Shown one piece after another: positions 59,846 through 64,000 of a DNA stretch of 64,000 nucleotides. Each line of letters starts with the position of its first letter. Position 1 is the stretch's first letter. Below the pieces are notes generated by a model. The model saw only the letters and a list, made by a program, of their open reading frames with translations. It had not been told where the DNA came from and ran no database searches. The translations under genes and the position numbers were made by a program. The DNA comes from an uncultured Eubacteriales bacterium (lineage in GTDB: Bacteria; Bacillota; Clostridia; Oscillospirales; CAG-272): positions 58,197-122,196 of the forward strand of contig CAKSQF010000004.1 in assembly GCA_934486825.1 (NCBI GenBank), written 5' to 3'.

Positions 59846-60517
59846 TTATTCTTCATCAAATTTTCTCAGACCGACGACCTCGGAAACCGGAAGCGAGAAG
59901 CATATCGCACACGCGTCGGTTGAAACGCCTGCGTTTTTGTTTATCGCGCTCATTATATCCGATTTCTTTTTCTCGGAAGAAACAATGTATATTACATCCT
60001 TTTCTTCGGCAAGTGAAACTCCGAGAAACTTCTCCGCCTTGCTTCTGCCGGTACCCTTTGCATGAAAGACCGTTCCTCCCGCCGCTCCCGCAGAGCGTGC
60101 GGCATCCATAACGGTGTCCGAATAGCCTTCATTAAGTATTACAACGATAAGCTCGTTCTCAAATTCCATTTTCGGTTTTCCTCCCTCCGTTTCTCTTCCT
60201 CCCGTCAGATAGGCAAGCGTTTTTTTGCCGCCCACACTTTTGATCGGAACCGCAAGAACTATTCCGTTACCGGGTATATCCACAAACATTTTTTGTTTTG
60301 AAAGCTTCATAAACGCTCTCATGTCATCGCTGCCAGCAATAGTCGCAATTACTTCCTTTTCCCTTGCCTGAAGATCGTAGAGCGACAGGTGTTCGGATGT
60401 TGCTGTACCGCTTGCAAGGTTTGTCAGGACAAACGGCATCCGCAGCTCTTCACATATGGCAAGTATTCCTCCTGCCTTGTCGCGGTCGGTTATACTTATA
60501 AGATAATACAGCTCCAT
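59846..60517 (-). CDS. Tandem PII-like regulator paired with DUF1538 transporter
   Basis: A 223-residue protein with two PII-like halves. Each starts with a strand pattern (LYYLISITDRDKAGGILAIC; LIVVILNEGYSDTVMDAARS) and ends similarly; the second half keeps the PII-type FHAKGTGRSKAEKFLGVSL and AICFSLPVSEVVG. PII proteins sense ATP/ADP and 2-oxoglutarate or related signals and bind partners. It starts 1 nt after the DUF1538 gene stop, so it should regulate that transporter. Confidence 0.82.
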   Translation of the reverse strand: MELYYLISITDRDKAGGILAICEELRMPFVLTNLASGTATSEHLSLYDLQAREKEVIATIAGSDDMRAFMKLSKQKMFVDIPGNGIVLAVPIKSVGGKKTLAYLTGGRETEGGKPKMEFENELIVVILNEGYSDTVMDAARSAGAAGGTVFHAKGTGRSKAEKFLGVSLAEEKDVIYIVSSEKKKSDIMSAINKNAGVSTDACAICFSLPVSEVVGLRKFDEE

Positions 60518-60518
60518 T

Positions 60519-62063
60519 TTACACCTCCCAGAGTTCGATGATTTCGTCTTCCGCAGGAAGCATCTCTGTTTTCTCGGCTGTCTTTGCTCTCTTTGTCTTG
60601 ATGACCGATATCGCGCCCATTATCTGGACGGTTATAAGAGGCGTCATCGCAACCATTGCGACAAGTCCGAATGCATCGGTCATGACATTGCCACCGAGCG
60701 CGGAGCATGCTCCCATTGCAAAAGGAAGCATAAAGGTTGCGGTAAGCGGTCCGGACGCAACTCCGCCCGAGTCAAACGCAATAGCGGTAAATGCGGGCGG
60801 AACAAAAAATGACAGTCCGAGTGCGATTATGTATCCGGGGACCATGAAATACATTATGGAAATCCCCGCAAGCACGCGTATCATCGAAAGTCCGTTTGCG
60901 GCGGCGATCGCTATCGACAGACTGAGTCCCATTGCCTTTTCGGATATTGCACCCGCACTCAGCTCGGTTACCTGCTTGTTAAGGACATGCACAGCAGGCT
61001 CCGCATTTATAATGAACCAGCCCATTATCATTCCGAGCGGTATGAGCAGATATTTGAACGCACTGCCTGCGATCTTTCCGCCGAGCACATATCCGAGCGG
61101 AGAAAATCCGACATTGACGCCCGTCAGGAACAGGACAAGTCCGATATATGTAAGAGCAAGCCCGATAAGGATACGCAGAAGCGGTTTTTTCTTTATGTGA
61201 AGCAGGGTGACCTGAAAGATCATGAAAAACAGGAAGATCGGAAGAAGTGCAAGTGCGACCTCCGACATATATGCCGGGATTCCTCTGAGATACCCGAATC
61301 CCAGCGAGACGGTATTTTCATATGCCGCAGTCACCACCGAAGCTCCGCTTTCCGGATTGAACGAGTAGATAAATCCGAGAACAAGCACCGACAGCACCGG
61401 TCCGATCGAACAGAGCGCAACAAGTCCGAAGCTGTCCGACTTTGCGCCTTCGTCGCTTCGTATCGATGCAACACCGACACCGAGCGCCATTATGAACGGT
61501 ACGGTCATGGGTCCTGTAGTAACTCCACCCGAGTCAAAAGCGACAGACAAAATTCCGCGGTCGGACAGCGCCGCAAGCAAAAACACAAGCGCGTAAAATC
61601 CGATCAGTATCCATTTCAGCGAAATTCTGAAAAGGGTTCTCAGCATGCTTACGACAAGGAAGAATCCGACACCCACCGACACGGTCAGAACAAGCACCGT
61701 CTTGTTTATCCCGGGAACATTGTCCGCGAGCACCTGAAGATCGGGTTCGGCGATCGTAATTATCAGACCGAGTATAAAGCTGAGTGACAGAATCAGCGCA
61801 AGATTCTTTGATTTTGTCATTCTCGAACCGATGTGCTGTCCGATCTTTGATACGGAAAGCTCGGCTCCTATATTGAAAAGTCCCATTCCGAATATTATCA
61901 TAACCGATCCTATCAGGAATGACAGCATCAATGCATTGTCGAGCGGAACAAAGAAGAGGCAGAGTACCGACACGATAAGGGTTATCGGAAGCACCGATGC
62001 CACCGATTCCCGCATTTTCTCGTAAAATCCGTTTTTTCCGGGCAATTTGTTTCTCCTTTTCAT
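60519..62063 (-). CDS. DUF1538-family membrane transporter
   Basis: A 514-residue membrane protein of ten or more helices with an internal duplication: each half carries AFDSGGV followed by T/S-GP-x-T (FDSGGVTTGPMTVPFIMALG and FDSGGVASGPLTATFMLPFA). This is the DUF1538 family, presumed a transporter with unknown substrate. GGAGAAAC precedes the ATG. Own promoter at 62111. The direct partner PII-like gene implies control by cell energy or nitrogen state. Confidence 0.88.
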   Translation of the reverse strand: MKRRNKLPGKNGFYEKMRESVASVLPITLIVSVLCLFFVPLDNALMLSFLIGSVMIIFGMGLFNIGAELSVSKIGQHIGSRMTKSKNLALILSLSFILGLIITIAEPDLQVLADNVPGINKTVLVLTVSVGVGFFLVVSMLRTLFRISLKWILIGFYALVFLLAALSDRGILSVAFDSGGVTTGPMTVPFIMALGVGVASIRSDEGAKSDSFGLVALCSIGPVLSVLVLGFIYSFNPESGASVVTAAYENTVSLGFGYLRGIPAYMSEVALALLPIFLFFMIFQVTLLHIKKKPLLRILIGLALTYIGLVLFLTGVNVGFSPLGYVLGGKIAGSAFKYLLIPLGMIMGWFIINAEPAVHVLNKQVTELSAGAISEKAMGLSLSIAIAAANGLSMIRVLAGISIMYFMVPGYIIALGLSFFVPPAFTAIAFDSGGVASGPLTATFMLPFAMGACSALGGNVMTDAFGLVAMVAMTPLITVQIMGAISVIKTKRAKTAEKTEMLPAEDEIIELWEV

Positions 62064-62110
62064 CGTTTTTCAGTCAGCGCGGCGGACCGCACATACAAAC
62101 ATATGCATTA

Positions 62111-62140
62111 ATTTTATCACACAGTCGCAGAAAAAATCAA
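62111..62140 (-). promoter_or_regulatory. Promoter of the DUF1538-PII operon
   Basis: Minus strand TTGATT (62140-62135), 18 nt, TAAAAT (62116-62111). Confidence 0.7.
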
Positions 62141-62167
62141 TGGTATATCCTGGAAAGATCAAAAAAA

Positions 62168-62196
62168 GCAGGGGGTCTCTTGCTGAGACCCCCTGC
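62168..62196 (-). terminator. Terminator of the sialidase-like gene
   Basis: GCAGGGGGTCTC (62168-62179) pairs with GAGACCCCCTGC (62185-62196); on the minus strand TTTTTTT follows. Confidence 0.9.
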
Positions 62197-62226
62197 AAAA
62201 ATCAGACATTTTATGTCCGATTGTTA

Positions 62227-63918
62227 TCAGCCTTCCCCAACGCGTGTTATGCGTATTTTTGCCACCTTAAAGTCGGCATATTTGTACTTGTTGGCTTCAT
62301 TGTCGGGGAAGCAGTTATTTATGTAGTAGATGTCGCCGTCCGATCCGGTAAAGAATCCGAAGCTGTATGCATAGTTTGCGGACGAATCCTCGTAGTAATC
62401 ATACGGCAGAGGATTTTCGAACGACTGCCACGTCTTGCCGAGGTCAAAGCTTATAAACAGATCGGAGCCGCGTCCTCTTTTCAGCTCGCCGAAGCGACCC
62501 GCAGCTATCAGAGTACCGTACTTTCCTCCTCTCGGAGTCCATTCGATATAAGGTGTGCATCCGGTGAAGGCATCCGACGTTTTTACCTGTGTGCCGTAAG
62601 ATTTGACATTGCCCCAATCGGTGAGGCTCTTCGAGAATTTGCAGTAGACAGGTCCTCTTTCCTGACCTATCATCTCATAAGCGAGCGCGTAGCCGTAATC
62701 ACCCACCTTTGTTACGGTCACCATTCCGGGACGGAGCGAGGTATCGGAGGGTGCGACGCAATATTGCAGATCGCCCCATGTAACGCCGTCCTTGGAGGTA
62801 CGGAAGACAAGCCTCTGACCGCCCTTGTCCGACACCTCGGTCTCATCCGAATAAAAGCAGACGAGCGTTCCGTCGTCGTCGCAGATAAGGAAAGGCTCAT
62901 ACATTCCGTCGCCTATTCCGTTGCCCTCATCAACTATCGTAAATTCTTCCCATGTCAGACCGAGGTCATAGCTTCTCCAGATGCACATACGCGTGGTTCT
63001 TTCGGTGGACGAATCGTGCGAACAGCCGGCAAGAAGAAGGGTTCCTTCGGGCATTTCGCCAACCTTGCAGGGCAGCTCGTATATATGCGGCTGCCAGTTG
63101 GCAAGAAGCTTTTTGTACATTGTTTCTTCAACCGTGGAAATAAGCTCCCATGTTTTACCGTCGTCGGTGCTCCTGTATATCGGGAAATTCTTGCCCGCCC
63201 ACTGACCCGTGGCAAAAAGGGTTCCGTTGTTTTCTCCGTTGTGCTTAAGCTGCATTATTCTTCCGTATGTCGGCCATGTCGAACCGCCGTCCGGCTTCAG
63301 ACTCTGCACGGTCGATTTCGATATGATATCTATGGTCACAAGATACTCGTTTATTTCCATATCCGCATCATAATCCTTTATTTCACTGACTCCGACCGGC
63401 ATCGGAATTGCCCCGGTTTCGGTCGATTTGCTTGCAAACTCGGTAAGAAAAGCTCTCATTCCGAAAAGAATCGCCTTGTCGTCCGCTCCATAGATTACAA
63501 TCTTGTTATCGGTGAATTCGATAAGATATTTGTTGCCGCCGACCTCTGCAAGCTTGTTCTGTGCGTCCAGCGACTCCTGCCTGTTCGTTGCGCCGACAAG
63601 TATTTCCTTGGCTGCCGGATCGACCGGGCTGTCGGCATAAACATAGTCGTTCGCAACCCTGATTTCAAGCGACAGGTACTGCTTCAATATCGATTTCATT
63701 TCGTTTGCCGCCTTTTTGATTTCCGCGGATGCCTTGTCCGAAATAATTATCTTATATCCGGAAAGCTCCATCGAAGGCAGTTTGATCTCGGTTTTATCGG
63801 TGGTTGCCGCAACCCGTGTTGTCGTAGTGACGGGGTTCTGCTCCGATCTGCAGCCGGTAAGTGCCGCAGTTGACACAACCGCCATCGCCGCAAGCAGACA
63901 AGCTATGATTTTTTTCAT
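62227..63918 (-). CDS. Sialidase-like lipoprotein with BNR repeats
   Basis: A 563-residue lipoprotein (signal ending AALTGC, Thr-rich linker). Residues ~45-195 resemble the non-catalytic N-terminal domain of family 20/67 glycosidases (YKIIISDKASAEIKKAANEM). The rest is a six-bladed propeller with Asp-box repeats STDDGKTW, SYDLGLTW, SKDGVTW and SFDLGKTW, the hallmark of sialidases and related exo-glycosidases. Whether it cleaves sialic acid is not certain, since the Arg triad could not be assigned. AGGAAAAAC precedes the ATG; TTGGAG-18-TATATT (63968-63939, minus) is a weak promoter. The last 80 nt of the window hold only this leader. Confidence 0.85.
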   Translation of the reverse strand: MKKIIACLLAAMAVVSTAALTGCRSEQNPVTTTTRVAATTDKTEIKLPSMELSGYKIIISDKASAEIKKAANEMKSILKQYLSLEIRVANDYVYADSPVDPAAKEILVGATNRQESLDAQNKLAEVGGNKYLIEFTDNKIVIYGADDKAILFGMRAFLTEFASKSTETGAIPMPVGVSEIKDYDADMEINEYLVTIDIISKSTVQSLKPDGGSTWPTYGRIMQLKHNGENNGTLFATGQWAGKNFPIYRSTDDGKTWELISTVEETMYKKLLANWQPHIYELPCKVGEMPEGTLLLAGCSHDSSTERTTRMCIWRSYDLGLTWEEFTIVDEGNGIGDGMYEPFLICDDDGTLVCFYSDETEVSDKGGQRLVFRTSKDGVTWGDLQYCVAPSDTSLRPGMVTVTKVGDYGYALAYEMIGQERGPVYCKFSKSLTDWGNVKSYGTQVKTSDAFTGCTPYIEWTPRGGKYGTLIAAGRFGELKRGRGSDLFISFDLGKTWQSFENPLPYDYYEDSSANYAYSFGFFTGSDGDIYYINNCFPDNEANKYKYADFKVAKIRITRVGEG

Positions 63919-64000
63919 TTGTTTTTCCTCGTATAATAAATATAGTAGTTTTTAGAGTTCCTCTCCAAGAACTATGGTATAATTGTTTAGATGCTGTGGA

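Noticed and set aside
62047..63873. A 608-codon rightward frame opposite the sialidase-like gene.
   Set aside because: It is antisense to a lipoprotein with clear Asp-box repeats and a good ribosome site; no ribosome site or motif supports the rightward frame.
63978..63983. A TATAAT on the plus strand near the right edge.
   Set aside because: No -35 is found at the right distance and the downstream gene is outside the window, so it is not called a promoter.
1..64000. CRISPR arrays, insertion sequences, integrases, phage genes and toxin-antitoxin pairs.
   Set aside because: No regularly spaced repeats, transposase or integrase motifs, or phage structural genes were seen in either strand.

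Overview
The window reads as chromosome of an anaerobic Gram-positive of the class Clostridia (Bacillota), most likely an uncultured gut or rumen species. The reasons are the gene content (HPr kinase, mini-ribonuclease III, oxygen-sensitive class III ribonucleotide reductase, a glycyl radical enzyme, a CotH family, and many lipoproteins and membrane proteins with Thr-rich linkers) and the promoter style: about thirty near-consensus TTGACA-17-TATAAT promoters and strong hairpin terminators, many serving two convergent genes. There is no phage, transposase, plasmid or CRISPR signal. Coding is dense and base composition looks even.

Layout. 1-4650: the end of an ABC exporter gene, then a three-gene ABC importer (binding lipoprotein, permease, ATPase). 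4659-8960: leftward nrdG-nrdD-trxB unit in which NrdD carries a fused redoxin domain, preceded by an inverted repeat resembling a tandem pair of NrdR boxes. 9014-10970: TRIC-type channel, birA and a small Cys-rich protein. 10999-13411: two paralogous lipoproteins flanking a YfbR-like nucleotidase. 13486-19319: thyX, then a tandem pair of CotH-family genes sharing a 95-nt identical tract. 19418-24500: HAD phosphatase, bioY, TauE/SafE and RNHCP genes, an acidic surface protein, hprK, and a tRNA (CAT anticodon) leading into secG. 24525-29700: mini-RNase III, ROK kinase, a third CotH gene and two zinc-ribbon membrane proteins. 29733-41600: C1 aminopeptidase, an HPr-like protein with Ser46 but no active His, NUDIX and sugar isomerase genes, a beta-helix lipoprotein, an EEP hydrolase, a YdjI/YdjG/YdjH-like stress operon, DUF5662 and another lipoprotein.

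41643-50380: trmO, deoD, a TM1266-type regulator, a structured leader with a terminator ahead of a NitT/TauT-type ABC transporter, then a glycyl radical enzyme, aldo-keto reductase and activase cassette. 50427-56470: CDP-alcohol phosphotransferase, Wzz/BY-kinase pair, a membrane protein and an M16C metalloprotease. 56833-63968: leftward genes for a beta-propeller protein, a family 2 glycosidase, a PII-like protein, a DUF1538 transporter and a sialidase-like lipoprotein.

Functional themes. Deoxynucleotide supply (nrdD, nrdG, trxB, yfbR, thyX, NUDIX) occupies much of the left quarter. Surface biology (three CotH kinases, Thr-rich lipoproteins, Wzz/BY-kinase, beta-helix protein) and glycan breakdown dominate elsewhere. 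The least explained units are the glycyl radical enzyme cassette with an unusual active-site loop (Cys-Asn-Trp), the NrdD-redoxin fusion with its putative NrdR site, the structured leader at 43656-43784 and the CotH family. Functions are assigned from motifs read by eye; no database search was possible.
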